Made by a program: the position numbers and the translations under genes. 43,206 nt of DNA from positions 1 to 43,206 of the forward strand of contig PBMZ01000039.1 in the NCBI GenBank assembly GCA_002722955.1, written 5' to 3'. The notes under the pieces are model-generated. The model saw only the letters and a program-made list of their open reading frames with translations, ran no database searches and was not told the origin of the DNA. Every line of letters begins with the position of its first letter. The first letter of the stretch is position 1. Origin of the DNA: Planctomycetaceae bacterium. Its GTDB lineage: Bacteria; Planctomycetota; Planctomycetia; Planctomycetales; Planctomycetaceae. Below are positions 7,776 through 16,726 of this stretch, piece after piece.

Positions 7776-9152
7776 ATGATCCGAATTCCTGCCGGCAAGG
7801 CGTCTGCTTCTTACTGTGACGGGTACAGCCGTCGCAGCTTTCTTCAAATCGGAATGGCTGGGCTTGGCAGCCTAAGCTTGCCGCAAATCCTGCGAGCCAA
7901 AGAGGCTACGGCATCGGCTGCTCAAAAGGATACATCGGTGATCCTGATCTGGCTCGACGGTGGGCCCAGTCACCACGACACGTACGATCCGAAACCCGAG
8001 GCTCCGTCCGAGTACGCTGGCATTTGGCGGCCCATTAAATCCACCGTTCCGGGTATGGACCTCACCGAGATGTTTCCCAAGCAAGCGCAACTGGCAGATC
8101 GATTTTCGATCATCCGCTCGATGCATCACAACTCGGGTGGCCACTTTGTCGGCGGTCACTGGATGCTGACCGGGCATAGCGGACTCATCTCTGGCAGCAC
8201 GGACGGCAAGTATCCATTCTTTGGTGGCATCGCCACAAAAGTCACGGGACCGCGTCAATCGGGCATGCCAGCAAATGTTGCTGTCCCTTATGCAATGAGC
8301 ATCGGATTGCGTCCGGGTTACTTTGGGGGCAACTACCTGGGACGTCAGCACGATCCGTTTGACGTTGGCAGTGATCCGAATTCGGCAAGCTTTCGGGTCA
8401 AGAATCTCAACTTAGGCACGGGTATGACTGTCGATCGATTGTCGGATCGGCACGGCTTGTTGAAAGGCTTCGATACACTCAACCGCCAAGCTGACAGTTC
8501 GGGCATGATCGATGCCATGGATCGTTTCGAGCGACAAGCTTACGAATTGGTCGCTGGTTCCAAGGCTCGCAAAGCCTTTGATATCTCAACCGAGGATCCC
8601 CGAACACGTGATCGCTACGGACGCAACTCTTGGGGCCAAAGCACACTGCTGGCACGCCGACTTGTGGAAGCCGGCACGACATTCGTGACTTGCCACTTCG
8701 GCGGTTGGGACAGCCACTGGAATCACGAAGGCACGATGACAAGACACCTCCCCAAGGTCGACATGGCTGTCAGTGCATTGTTCGAGGACCTGGAAGTCCG
8801 CGGCATGTTGGACAAGACACTCGTTATGGTGATGGGCGAGTTTTCAAGAACACCGCGCATGAATGACGGCGGTAACGGTGGACCTCCGCTGAGCAAAGGG
8901 ACTCCCGGTCGTGATCATTGGGGCAACGCTCTGTCCGTGCTGATTGGTGGCGGTGGCATTAAGGGTGGGCAAGTTGTCGGCTCGACAAACCGCTTGGGCG
9001 AAGTTCCCAAAGATCGACCGCTGCGTCCGGGCGACTTACATCATACGGTCTTCAAAGTCTTGGGAGTCGACCCCACACTGAACTTCCTTAACCACGCTGG
9101 TCGACCGATTCCCGCAATCGATCACGGTGCTGTGATCGACGAGTTAGTCTAA
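7776..9152 (+). CDS. DUF1501 family secreted protein (first of three)
   Basis: The protein has 458 residues and a twin-arginine signal (YSRRSFLQIGMAGLGSLSLP). DUF1501 landmarks in order are: LIWLDGGPSHHDTYDPKPEAP, RSMHHNSGGHFVGGHWMLTG, FVTCHFGGWDSHWNH, VMGEFSRTPRMN, and GRDHWGNALSVLIGGGGIKGGQVVGSTN near the end. The family belongs to the alkaline-phosphatase/sulfatase fold and is very abundant in planctomycetes, usually beside PSCyt1/DUF1549/DUF1553 proteins; no substrate is established. I used the ATG at 7776; a TTG at 7764 would add four residues. The next gene on the strand is a DUF1552 protein 118 bp downstream, across a long hairpin. Confidence 0.92.
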   Translation: MIRIPAGKASASYCDGYSRRSFLQIGMAGLGSLSLPQILRAKEATASAAQKDTSVILIWLDGGPSHHDTYDPKPEAPSEYAGIWRPIKSTVPGMDLTEMFPKQAQLADRFSIIRSMHHNSGGHFVGGHWMLTGHSGLISGSTDGKYPFFGGIATKVTGPRQSGMPANVAVPYAMSIGLRPGYFGGNYLGRQHDPFDVGSDPNSASFRVKNLNLGTGMTVDRLSDRHGLLKGFDTLNRQADSSGMIDAMDRFERQAYELVAGSKARKAFDISTEDPRTRDRYGRNSWGQSTLLARRLVEAGTTFVTCHFGGWDSHWNHEGTMTRHLPKVDMAVSALFEDLEVRGMLDKTLVMVMGEFSRTPRMNDGGNGGPPLSKGTPGRDHWGNALSVLIGGGGIKGGQVVGSTNRLGEVPKDRPLRPGDLHHTVFKVLGVDPTLNFLNHAGRPIPAIDHGAVIDELV

Positions 9153-9191
9153 GCTTGCCGTTACCCAGTGTCGTCAGATTTGCTTCTTGGT

Positions 9192-9240
9192 GTGGAGTTC
9201 GCCAGAATTCCTTGCCACAGGGAATTCTGGCGAATTCCAC
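9192..9240. repeat. Long 20-bp-stem hairpin between DUF1501 and DUF1552 genes
   Basis: The left arm 9192-9211 and right arm 9221-9240 (GGAATTCTGGCGAATTCCAC) pair over 20 bp with a single G-U position and a 9-base loop. It follows the DUF1501 stop codon by 39 bases and ends 30 bases before the DUF1552 ATG. The arms contain CGCCAGAATTCC, which looks like a dispersed intergenic hairpin element rather than a plain terminator, because no T-run follows. Confidence 0.85.
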
Positions 9241-9270
9241 TACGGGCCAGACCAAAGCACAGGAAACCGA

Positions 9271-10548
9271 ATGCCTCAGAATAACTATCTAATTCCTCGA
9301 CGTAGTTTTCTTCGCGGTGCCGGAGTTTGCATGGCCCTTCCCGCGTTGGAAATTATGAGCCCGGCGATCGGAAATGCGGCAGAGAACAAAACGAGAATCC
9401 CACTTCGATTGGGCGTCTTCCACAAAGGCAACGGCATCGATCCCGAGGGCTGGGAAGCTCAAGGCACCGAGACGGATTTCACTCTGTCCAAGAACCTCGC
9501 ACCGTTACAGAAAACCATCGACGACATTGTTGTTTTGTCCAACGTCAGCAACCAGGCAAAGGGTGATCACTACGGCGCCATGCCTTTGTTCATGACGGGT
9601 ATCCAATCGCGGAAGCCAGTTTACACATTTGACCAGGTGATCGCGGATAACATTGGCAAATCGACACAGTTTCCCTCGTTCCACTTATCGGCCGAGCCGG
9701 TTGATGTCCGATCGACCACGTTGAACAGTTTGGCTTACGACAAAGAAGGCCGAGCAAAATTCGTCGAACGCAATGCTCAGTTTGCCTTTGATCGGCTCTT
9801 TCGCGGCTTGGGTGATGCGGGGGTTCGCAATGAACTGACCAGTGTGTTGGACGCAGTTCGAGAGCCCACGGCAAAGCTGTTGAAGCGTGCTAGCCGTCTC
9901 GACAAGACGGTGATCTCAAACTATCTCGATTCTGTCCGCGATGTTGAAGCGGCCATCAAACTCCAAGAAGAAAACAGTGCCCCACGTCCTAACTTAGAGC
10001 AGGTCCAAGACGACGTCGTGAAACTGGACGACTTTCCATCCAAGATGAAGACGATGGTCGATCTGGTCGCCTTGGCCTTTTGGACGGATGCCACACGCGT
10101 GGCCACGTGCATCATGGCCTTGGAGAGTAGCCGCCGGATTCATGATTTCTTGAGCTTAACGGCCGATTTCCACTGGTCGTCGCACTTCGAGAAGAACAAG
10201 AAACTAGCCTACGAATTCAACACGGCCAACACTTGGTATGTGGAACAGTTCGGCAAAGCCATCGAGAAGATGAAGACCCTGAAGGAGTACGATGGCAGCA
10301 GCGTTTTTGACCACAGCGTGTTGATGTTTGGATCCGGGCTTGGCCACGGTGGTCGGCATTACGGTTCCAATCTGCCATTGGTGTTAGCCGGCGGCAAGCA
10401 AAGCGGCCTGAATACAGGACGATTGTTGAAGTATCCGAAACAGCCACCCCACGCGAATTGTCTGCTGACGCTGATCCAACATTTCGGCATCGAACAAGAG
10501 AAGTACTCGAATTCGACCGGCACGCTTGATCGTCTGCGTCGAGTTTAA
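9271..10548 (+). CDS. DUF1552 family secreted protein
   Basis: The protein has 425 residues and starts MPQNNYLIPRRSFLRGAG, a Tat-type signal with hydrophobic core VCMALPALEIM. It has the DUF1552 pattern: GVFHKGNGIDPEGW near residue 50, DDIVVLSNVSNQAKGDHYGA, SFHLSAEP, a central helical region (SVRDVEAAIKLQEEN), and FGSGLGHGGRHYGSNLPLVLAGG followed by HANCLLTLIQHFGI at the end. The family is common in planctomycetes and usually pairs with PSCyt-type proteins; its role is unknown. The ATG at 9271 is chosen for AGGA seven bases upstream and because it directly precedes the Tat motif. It converges on the next DUF1501 gene with a 25-bp gap. Confidence 0.9.
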   Translation: MPQNNYLIPRRSFLRGAGVCMALPALEIMSPAIGNAAENKTRIPLRLGVFHKGNGIDPEGWEAQGTETDFTLSKNLAPLQKTIDDIVVLSNVSNQAKGDHYGAMPLFMTGIQSRKPVYTFDQVIADNIGKSTQFPSFHLSAEPVDVRSTTLNSLAYDKEGRAKFVERNAQFAFDRLFRGLGDAGVRNELTSVLDAVREPTAKLLKRASRLDKTVISNYLDSVRDVEAAIKLQEENSAPRPNLEQVQDDVVKLDDFPSKMKTMVDLVALAFWTDATRVATCIMALESSRRIHDFLSLTADFHWSSHFEKNKKLAYEFNTANTWYVEQFGKAIEKMKTLKEYDGSSVFDHSVLMFGSGLGHGGRHYGSNLPLVLAGGKQSGLNTGRLLKYPKQPPHANCLLTLIQHFGIEQEKYSNSTGTLDRLRRV

Positions 10549-10573
10549 GCCCGGAGCACTCGAAGCCACGCGT

Positions 10574-11842
10574 TCATCCCGTAAACAACTCTGAAACGAC
10601 CTCGCCTCCGTCTACGATTCGCAAGGGACGCCCTCCTGGCGTGAACAACTCTTCGTCGGCGTCGACGTTCATGCAGCGGCAGATTGATTGAAACAGGTCC
10701 TCGACGGAAACCGGGCGGTCTGCGATTTCTTGTCCATTGGCATCCGTGGCACCGATCGCTTGTCCGCCGCGAATACCGCCACCGGCTAACATCACGTTGA
10801 AGTTGCGAGCCCAGTGATCTCGACCGGGTGTTGGTGTGCGGGCATTGATTTTCGGTGTGCGACCGAACTCGCCCATGCAGATCACCAATGTTCGCTCCAA
10901 CATGCCGCGTTGCTTCAAATCCGTGAGAAGTTGTGAAAGTCCCTTGTCGACGTCCGCTCCCGTCGATTCCATGCGGTCGAAGATGCCGTTGTGCATGTCC
11001 CAGCCACCGCGCCGGACTTCGACGAAGGGAACGCCTGATTCCAGCAAGCGTCTCGCGATTAACATGCCCTTGCCAAACGCAGACGTTCCGTAGGCGTCTT
11101 GTATACTTTGCGACTCGCCTTCCAATTGAAATGACTTGAGCTTCGGCGACGTCATTAACTTACGAGCACGCGTGTAGAGTGTTTTGTGTTCGGCCACCAA
11201 TGCTTCCGCGCCGGCTCGAGCGAAGTCGTTTTCTTGTTCGCCAAGAAGTGCGAGTCGGCGTTGCAGTCGTTCACGATCTACCAAGTATTGGACATTCGCA
11301 GGAAGCTCACCCGGGCGATTTACAATGAACGGAGCATATTGTACGCCGAGGAATCCGGAGCTGAGGGTTTGGCCAATGCTAACGAAGTTCGGCATGTCCG
11401 AATTCGGATCGCCGTTTTGATGAGATACTACCGAACCTATGTTGGGAAATTTCTCAGGGCCACCCATTCGGCGACCGGTGTGCAGGTGATACGCGCCTCG
11501 TGCATGAGCCGCTTCCTGGCCGACGATCGTACGAATAACCGCGATGTCTTTCATTTGCTGGGCCAGCTTTGGCCAGTACTCGGCAATTTGAAGGCCCGTT
11601 GCCGCCGTCGAGATCGCTTTGGTTTGCCCCCCGTTGGCCGTTCCTGGCTTCGGGTCCCACGTCTCCATCTGGCTGGGTGCTCCCGCCAACCAGACCAACA
11701 CGCAAGCGCGGCCTTCTTGTTTCAGTTGCTCCGCATGAGCACTGATTTGATGCAAGAGCGCCGATCCGCCAATACCGAGCGTGCCGACTTTCAGCACCTG
11801 CCGACGATTCAAGTTCGCGTGAAGAATCACGTCATTATTCAT
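10574..11842 (-). CDS. DUF1501 family secreted protein (second)
   Basis: The protein has 422 residues with a Tat-like start (LNRRQVLKVGTLGIGGSALLHQ). Family marks are VLVWLAGAPSQMETWDPKPG, RTIVGQEAAHARGAYHLHTG, FVEVRRGGWDMHNG, CMGEFGRTPKIN, and GRDHWARNFNVMLAGGGIRGGQAIGATD. Compared with the first DUF1501 protein it has LAGAPS in place of LDGGPS. The ATG at 11842 is chosen because it lies ten residues before the twin arginine; a GTG at 11884 would put an odd hydrophobic leader in front. It is the last gene of the minus-strand unit and follows the HEAT-like gene across a strong hairpin. Confidence 0.9.
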   Translation of the reverse strand: MNNDVILHANLNRRQVLKVGTLGIGGSALLHQISAHAEQLKQEGRACVLVWLAGAPSQMETWDPKPGTANGGQTKAISTAATGLQIAEYWPKLAQQMKDIAVIRTIVGQEAAHARGAYHLHTGRRMGGPEKFPNIGSVVSHQNGDPNSDMPNFVSIGQTLSSGFLGVQYAPFIVNRPGELPANVQYLVDRERLQRRLALLGEQENDFARAGAEALVAEHKTLYTRARKLMTSPKLKSFQLEGESQSIQDAYGTSAFGKGMLIARRLLESGVPFVEVRRGGWDMHNGIFDRMESTGADVDKGLSQLLTDLKQRGMLERTLVICMGEFGRTPKINARTPTPGRDHWARNFNVMLAGGGIRGGQAIGATDANGQEIADRPVSVEDLFQSICRCMNVDADEELFTPGGRPLRIVDGGEVVSELFTG

Positions 11843-11958
11843 GCCGGTGATCCAAGGCAATGTGAGAAGCATGTGATCAAGCACTTGCGACTATACGACG
11901 ATGGCCAGATTCCAGCAATGATTGGAAGACGCTTGTGGGTTGGCGTGTTGGGTTAACC

Positions 11959-11991
11959 AGATGCCCGGCTTCCGCGAGAAGCCGGGCATCT
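11959..11991. terminator. 14-bp perfect hairpin between HEAT-like and DUF1501 genes
   Basis: AGATGCCCGGCTTC (11959-11972) pairs perfectly with GAAGCCGGGCATCT (11978-11991) around loop CGCGA. It starts just past the stop of the HEAT-like gene (read on the minus strand). The GCCCGGCTT core recurs in the hairpin at 34947-34977, so it may be a dispersed element that also stabilises or ends transcripts. Confidence 0.65.
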
Positions 11992-11996
11992 AAACT

Positions 11997-12512
11997 CTAA
12001 ACGTTTGCTAAAGCGCGGATTTTTGCCAAGAGATCGACCATGACTTTCTCGGTGTATGCGCGAGGCAGAAAGGACTCAAAGTCCTGTAGCACTTGCCGAG
12101 CCTCAGTAGTGTCGATCTTTAATAGCGCATCAGCGCACGCTTTGTGAATCTGATAGTTGTCTATTTCGAGACAGCGTTTGATCTCTGTGACGATCGCCGA
12201 GTTGTTCGCATCAAGTGACAGTAGCGCCTTCAATGCTTCGGGCGTGCATTGGGGACATCCGAAGGTCCAAGTGTTTTGCCAAGCGTTTAGAACTGCCGAA
12301 AAGGCGGGCGCGGGTGGATTCTTCAACTTGCCCACCATGTTGATGGCTGTCTTGAAGATCGCGTACTCGGTGACGGTGAGCAGTGGCTCCAAGACTTCAA
12401 ACACCGAACCGTCCAACTTGCGACGTTGGTGCTTCTCGATCATCGTCGACACATCGCGCCATTGGCGTTTTTCGGTGTGTTGCTGAAGTTGTTCGATTTC
12501 GGTTTCCGTCAT
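11997..12512 (-). CDS. HEAT-repeat-like helical protein
   Basis: The 171-residue protein has no signal peptide. The sequence is built of short amphipathic helices with HEAT-like spacing: ALKALLSLDANNSAIVTEIKRCLE, QIHKACADALLKID, ARQVLQDFESFLP. A CPQC pair occurs near residue 86 (FGCPQCTPEAL), unusual for HEAT repeats. It is probably cytoplasmic and involved in protein binding; no reaction is suggested. The start is the ATG at 12512. It sits between two DUF1501 genes on the same strand, 125 bp after the upstream one and 154 bp before the downstream one, with hairpins in both gaps. The call is from general pattern rather than a recognised family. Confidence 0.6.
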   Translation of the reverse strand: MTETEIEQLQQHTEKRQWRDVSTMIEKHQRRKLDGSVFEVLEPLLTVTEYAIFKTAINMVGKLKNPPAPAFSAVLNAWQNTWTFGCPQCTPEALKALLSLDANNSAIVTEIKRCLEIDNYQIHKACADALLKIDTTEARQVLQDFESFLPRAYTEKVMVDLLAKIRALANV

Positions 12513-12543
12513 AACAACTGGTCCGTCTTCCGATCAGGTAGTC

Positions 12544-12595
12544 ACCGTCGCCAGACGGTGGAAAGATTCGTGGCAACCCACGCTCTGGCGAGCGT
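12544..12595. repeat. Pair of small hairpins with complementary tetraloops
   Basis: ACCGTC-GCCA-GACGGT (12544-12559) and ACGCTC-TGGC-GAGCGT (12580-12595) are each perfect 6-bp hairpins. Their four-base loops, GCCA and TGGC, are reverse complements, and the wider CGCCAGA/TCTGGCG arms can also pair across 7 bp. They lie between the second- and third-listed genes of the minus-strand unit. Confidence 0.8.
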
Positions 12596-12636
12596 AGCTA
12601 CGATTGGAATGGCTGACATTGATCAATAGAGGGCCA

Positions 12637-14091
12637 CTACGCCAACGCGTCCTTGATGACATGTGACTCGCGCGTAACGCCCGTTAATCGTTGATCGAGT
12701 CCCTGATGGAAGTACGTCAGACGGCGATGATCCAATCCCATCAAATGCAGAATTGTGGCGTGCAGGTCGCTGACGTGCATGCGTTTCTCGACCGCGTCGA
12801 ATCCCAACTCATCGGTGGCGCCGACGGCTTGCCCGCCTTTGATGCCGGCTCCGGCAAGCCACATGCTGAAACCGTGCCAGTTGTGATCGCGACCGGGCTT
12901 ATCGACGCCCTCGCTTGTTGGCGTGCGTCCAAACTCGCCGCCCCAGACGATGATGGTTTCGTCCCAAAGGCCGGACTCCTTCAGATCGTTGATTAACGCC
13001 GCGATCGGTTGGTCGGTCTCGCCAGCGTGCAGCTTATGGTTCGAGATGCAATCGGTATGCCCGTCCCATGTATCTTCGATGTGCCCGCCACCGGAATACA
13101 GTTGAATGAATCGCACTCCACGCTCGATCAACCGCCGAGTGATCAAACATTTGCGGCCGAAATCGGCGGTCAGCTTGTTGTCCAATCCATAAGCGTCACG
13201 AGTCTTCCGGTCTTCTTTATCAACGTCGACGGCATCCGCGGCCGCGGTTTGCATACGATAAGCAAGCTCGTACGATTCGATCCGAGCCAGCAATTCACTA
13301 TCGACGGGACCGTTGACAGCTCGCTTGTTGACATATTCGGTATTAAGGTCCTTCAGCAGATCGAGTCCGCGGCGCTGTTGCTTCTCAGTGGTTCCCTTCG
13401 GAGTCGCCAAGTTCAACAGGGGTGGCCCTTCACTGCGGAACATCGTGCCTTGGTATGCGGCCGGCATGAATCCCGCCGACCAGTTCGACGCGCTACCAAT
13501 GGGGCCTCCGCGAGGATCCGTCATCACGACAAAGCTTGGCAAGTTCTCGTTCTCGGTGCCTAAACCATAGCTCAACCACGAACCCAAGCATGGCTTGCCA
13601 ATGATCACGTTGCCCGTGTTCATTTGGATGCAACCCGACGCGTGAGCGGCCGTGTCGGTGTACATCGATCGAAGCACGCACAAGTCATCCGCGTGCTGAC
13701 TGAGATTGGGGTAGATGTCGCTGATGGGCAATCCGCTCTTGCCGCGATTCTTGAACTCGAACGTCGTTTGTGTCAAGTGCCCGATTGGCCGGCCGTTCGA
13801 GCCGACCTTGACCTTTCCTTTATATGTTTTCCCGTTGTACTTCGAGAGTGCCGGTTTCGGATCAAACGTGTCGACTTGGCTGGGCCCGCCGTTCATGAAC
13901 AGAAAGATGCAATGTTTGGCCTTCGCGGGAAAGTGCTGCTGTTTCGCTGCCAATTCGCCAGCAAATGCGTTGTCGCGGCTCAGTAGATCGATCAACGCCA
14001 AACCTGTGAAACCACCCCCGGCCTGCCACAAGAATTCTCGGCGAGTCTGACCGCAGGGTGTCTCGTTGGGAACAAATCTTGATGTATTCAT
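12637..14091 (-). CDS. DUF1501 family secreted protein (third)
   Basis: The protein has 484 residues with Tat motif GQTRREFLWQAGGGFTGLALIDLL. Family marks are CIFLFMNGGPSQVDTFDPKP, LRSMYTDTAAHASGCIQMNTG, FIQLYSGGGHIEDTWDGH, WGGEFGRTPTSEG, and GRDHNWHGFSMWLAGAGIKGGQAVGATDELG. It is of the longer type that normally follows a PSCyt1/DUF1549/DUF1553 gene, as here (45-bp gap). The ATG at 14091 is taken because it is the first ATG shortly before the Tat motif; a further start at 14124 has no support. Function unknown; alkaline-phosphatase-like fold by family. Confidence 0.92.
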   Translation of the reverse strand: MNTSRFVPNETPCGQTRREFLWQAGGGFTGLALIDLLSRDNAFAGELAAKQQHFPAKAKHCIFLFMNGGPSQVDTFDPKPALSKYNGKTYKGKVKVGSNGRPIGHLTQTTFEFKNRGKSGLPISDIYPNLSQHADDLCVLRSMYTDTAAHASGCIQMNTGNVIIGKPCLGSWLSYGLGTENENLPSFVVMTDPRGGPIGSASNWSAGFMPAAYQGTMFRSEGPPLLNLATPKGTTEKQQRRGLDLLKDLNTEYVNKRAVNGPVDSELLARIESYELAYRMQTAAADAVDVDKEDRKTRDAYGLDNKLTADFGRKCLITRRLIERGVRFIQLYSGGGHIEDTWDGHTDCISNHKLHAGETDQPIAALINDLKESGLWDETIIVWGGEFGRTPTSEGVDKPGRDHNWHGFSMWLAGAGIKGGQAVGATDELGFDAVEKRMHVSDLHATILHLMGLDHRRLTYFHQGLDQRLTGVTRESHVIKDALA

Positions 14092-14106
14092 GGTAGCGTC
14101 TGTCCA

Positions 14107-14135
14107 TGTAAGACGGATTGGCAATCCGTCCTACA
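14107..14135. repeat. Hairpin GACGGATTGGCAATCCGTC between PSCyt1 and DUF1501 genes
   Basis: TGTAAGACGGATTG and CAATCCGTCCTACA form a 14-bp imperfect inverted repeat (one A-C mismatch), folding with a very short loop. It ends one base before the PSCyt1 gene's stop codon and 16 bases from the DUF1501 start. Its position inside an operon-like gap argues against a strong terminator. Confidence 0.7.
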
Positions 14136-14136
14136 T

Positions 14137-16626
14137 TTACTCGGGATAAACAAACTCGTTCAAATTGTAGACGACTCGACAGAGTTGCGTCAGTGCTTCG
14201 AAGCGCTGTTGCTCTTCTGTCTTTTCCTTTGCATTCGGCTGAGTTCGAATCTCGGCAAGCTGGTCGGCCAAGAAATCTTTCATCACTTCCAACTCACGAT
14301 CACTCGGCTCGCGCGAGATTGACAACCGTAATGATAAACGGATTTGATCTTCGGGCTTTTCTCCCGCTTCGCGAACGAGTCGCTTGGCGAAGTGCTGTGA
14401 TTGCCGAATGACAAAGTTGCCGTTGAACAGCGTCAATGCTTGTGTTGGCACTGTTGTCACTTTTCGTTTCGGCGAGGTTTGCGTGACATCGCACAAGTCC
14501 AGGACTTCGAGGAATGGGACCAACAGCGATCGCTTGATGAATGCGTAGATGGTCCGCCGCGATGCCTCGTCTTCGTTAAAGGCCGGCCAGATGCTGGTCT
14601 TGTCGGCATGGTTGAGCAACGCTTCCTTCGGGACGTACGGATACATGGGCGGGCCGTACATTTTACGACTCAGCCGCCCGCTGACGGCTAAGACCGAATC
14701 ACGGATGGCTTCGATTTCCAAACGATGTGGTGCGTGCCGCCACAAGAGCAAGTTGTCGGGATCAGCCTCGAACTGTTCCTTTCGAGCGTGGCTGCTCATC
14801 TGATACGTTCGGCTTGTCATGATCAGGTGATGCAATTTCTTCAGCGACCAGTTCGCCTTGTGGACAAACCACTGGGCGAGCCAATCAAGCAGCAGCGGAT
14901 GCGTGGGCCGCTCGCCGATCAAACCGAAGTCGTTCGGAGTGCGGACGATGGCCGTGCCGAAATGCCACTGCCAGACACGGTTCACAATCACGCGTGCAGT
15001 CAGCGGGTTGCTTGGGTCGACCATCCATTGAGCGAAACTGAGTCGACGTCGCGAGGTGAACTCGGTGGGAGCGAGCATCTTTGGTTGCTGAGAAACAAGC
15101 ACACGGGGCACCGCTGGCGGCACGACTTCTCCCAGAGACGACGGGTTGCCACGCTTCAGCAAATGTGTAATCGGTGCCGTCGGCGACGCCTCGAACATAA
15201 AGTAGCCCTGCGGCGGGCTGGGCAGATTCTTGAACAACTCGCCGATGCGTTCTTCATGGACGACCAGTTGACGCCGCTGCTTCTTGTTAAGCTTGCTATC
15301 CGTGGCCTTGTCGATGTCGGCAAGCTTCGCGGCCACAAGCTTCTTTTGTTCGTCGTTGCGTTTCTCGCCGGCTAGCACGGCGTCTTGTACGTCTTGGGGA
15401 AGTTGACTTTCGCCCGCTTCGATGATTGCCACCGCGAAACTATCTTTGAGAGTGCGGAGGGCTGCCTTTTCGCTGGCGATCATGTCATCGCGAACTTTCA
15501 GCTTCGCGGCAAGTTCAGGTGTTGCTGCATATCGCGAGAGTTCTCGGCGGCCATTTTGAGGGCGTTTGAGCGGATTAAATATCGCCACCATGCTGTAATA
15601 ATCAGTCTGAAGCAGCGGGTCGAACTTGTGATTGTGGCAGCGAGCACAGCCCATCGTCAGGCCGAGGAATGCTTGACTAGTCGTGTTCACGATGTCGTCC
15701 AATTGGTCGAAGCGGTCCAAGGCAAAGTCGGCCGGTTCGTCATCCCATGCGCCCAGCCGATTGAAGCCGGTGGCGATGACCGTGTTCGTGTTGGCATCGT
15801 GCATTTCGTCACCGGCCAATTGCTCGAGGATGAAGTGATCGAAGGTCTTGTCTTCGTTCAACGCCTGGATCACATAATCTCGATACCGCCAAACCTCGGG
15901 CTTTGCGGCGCCGCGCTCGTAACCGTTTGAATCGGCGTAGCGGACAACGTCTAGCCAATGTCGCGCGTATCGCTCGCCGTAGCCCTTTCGATTCAGCAAG
16001 TCGGTGACGAGTTCGTCCATGTTTGGGTTCTTGGCGAACTTGTCTTGCTCGGCAAGTGTCGGCGGCAAACCGATCAGGTCAAGGTGGGCTCGGCGAATCA
16101 ACTGGCCGGGTTCGGCACTGGCGTTCGGCGTCCATCCTTTTTCCTCGAGCCGCGCTAGCACGAAGTGGTCGATTTCGTTGAGTGGCCATGTGTTGCGTTT
16201 GACTCGAGCAACCGGCGGGCTCTTAATCGGTTGGAATGACCAATGTTGCTCGGGCGATGTCGCGATGGGCTCACCGGCCGGGAATTTCGCGCCTTGAGTG
16301 ATCCAAGCTCGGACGAGTGCAATTTGGTCAGCACTCAGCGGGCTGCCTTCGAGCGGCATCCGGATTTCCTTGTCAGTAGCCGTCATTCTGCGAAGAAGCT
16401 CGCTTTCGTTGGGCTTTCCTGGTCGAACGACTTCGCCATCGTGAATCAGTTTGCCCGCATCGAGACGCAAGTCGCCCTCTTGTTTGAGCACGCCGTGGCA
16501 TGTCGAGCACTTGTTGCGCAGCAGCGGTTTGATGTCTCGAACGTAATCGACCTGCTTGGGAGGCTCGGCAGCGTGAGTCAAAGAGCAGACTAAAACTGTG
16601 AGGGTCGCGGCAGTCGATCGATTCAT
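14137..16626 (-). CDS. PSCyt1-DUF1549-DUF1553 secreted cytochrome protein
   Basis: The protein has 829 residues. A Sec signal (MNRSTAATLTVLVCSLTHAAEPP) precedes the PSCyt1 c-type heme motif CSTCH at residues 40-44, within VRDIKPLLRNKCSTCHGVLKQEGDLRLD. Next come HWSFQPIKSP and the DUF1549 domain (NEIDHFVLARLEEKGW; GYGERYARHWLDVVRYADSNGYERG; about residues 120-350). The DUF1553 domain (ARVIVNRVWQWHFGTAIVRTPNDFG; LIMTSRTYQMSS; RRLSFAQWMVDPSNPLT) spans about 530-800. This architecture is a planctomycete hallmark, presumed periplasmic and redox-linked, with no proven substrate. I chose the ATG at 16626 because it begins the signal peptide; 64 in-frame upstream residues to 16818 would overlap the zinc-ribbon frame described next. 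Confidence 0.92.
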   Translation of the reverse strand: MNRSTAATLTVLVCSLTHAAEPPKQVDYVRDIKPLLRNKCSTCHGVLKQEGDLRLDAGKLIHDGEVVRPGKPNESELLRRMTATDKEIRMPLEGSPLSADQIALVRAWITQGAKFPAGEPIATSPEQHWSFQPIKSPPVARVKRNTWPLNEIDHFVLARLEEKGWTPNASAEPGQLIRRAHLDLIGLPPTLAEQDKFAKNPNMDELVTDLLNRKGYGERYARHWLDVVRYADSNGYERGAAKPEVWRYRDYVIQALNEDKTFDHFILEQLAGDEMHDANTNTVIATGFNRLGAWDDEPADFALDRFDQLDDIVNTTSQAFLGLTMGCARCHNHKFDPLLQTDYYSMVAIFNPLKRPQNGRRELSRYAATPELAAKLKVRDDMIASEKAALRTLKDSFAVAIIEAGESQLPQDVQDAVLAGEKRNDEQKKLVAAKLADIDKATDSKLNKKQRRQLVVHEERIGELFKNLPSPPQGYFMFEASPTAPITHLLKRGNPSSLGEVVPPAVPRVLVSQQPKMLAPTEFTSRRRLSFAQWMVDPSNPLTARVIVNRVWQWHFGTAIVRTPNDFGLIGERPTHPLLLDWLAQWFVHKANWSLKKLHHLIMTSRTYQMSSHARKEQFEADPDNLLLWRHAPHRLEIEAIRDSVLAVSGRLSRKMYGPPMYPYVPKEALLNHADKTSIWPAFNEDEASRRTIYAFIKRSLLVPFLEVLDLCDVTQTSPKRKVTTVPTQALTLFNGNFVIRQSQHFAKRLVREAGEKPEDQIRLSLRLSISREPSDRELEVMKDFLADQLAEIRTQPNAKEKTEEQQRFEALTQLCRVVYNLNEFVYPE

Positions 16627-16726
16627 TGCTGATGTCCGTTGAATGGGATCGGCAGATTTTGATGCGTCTTGGATTGTAATCGAAAACGACTTGATTTGTT
16701 TAGCAGAAGCGACAGATTGCTCGTTG

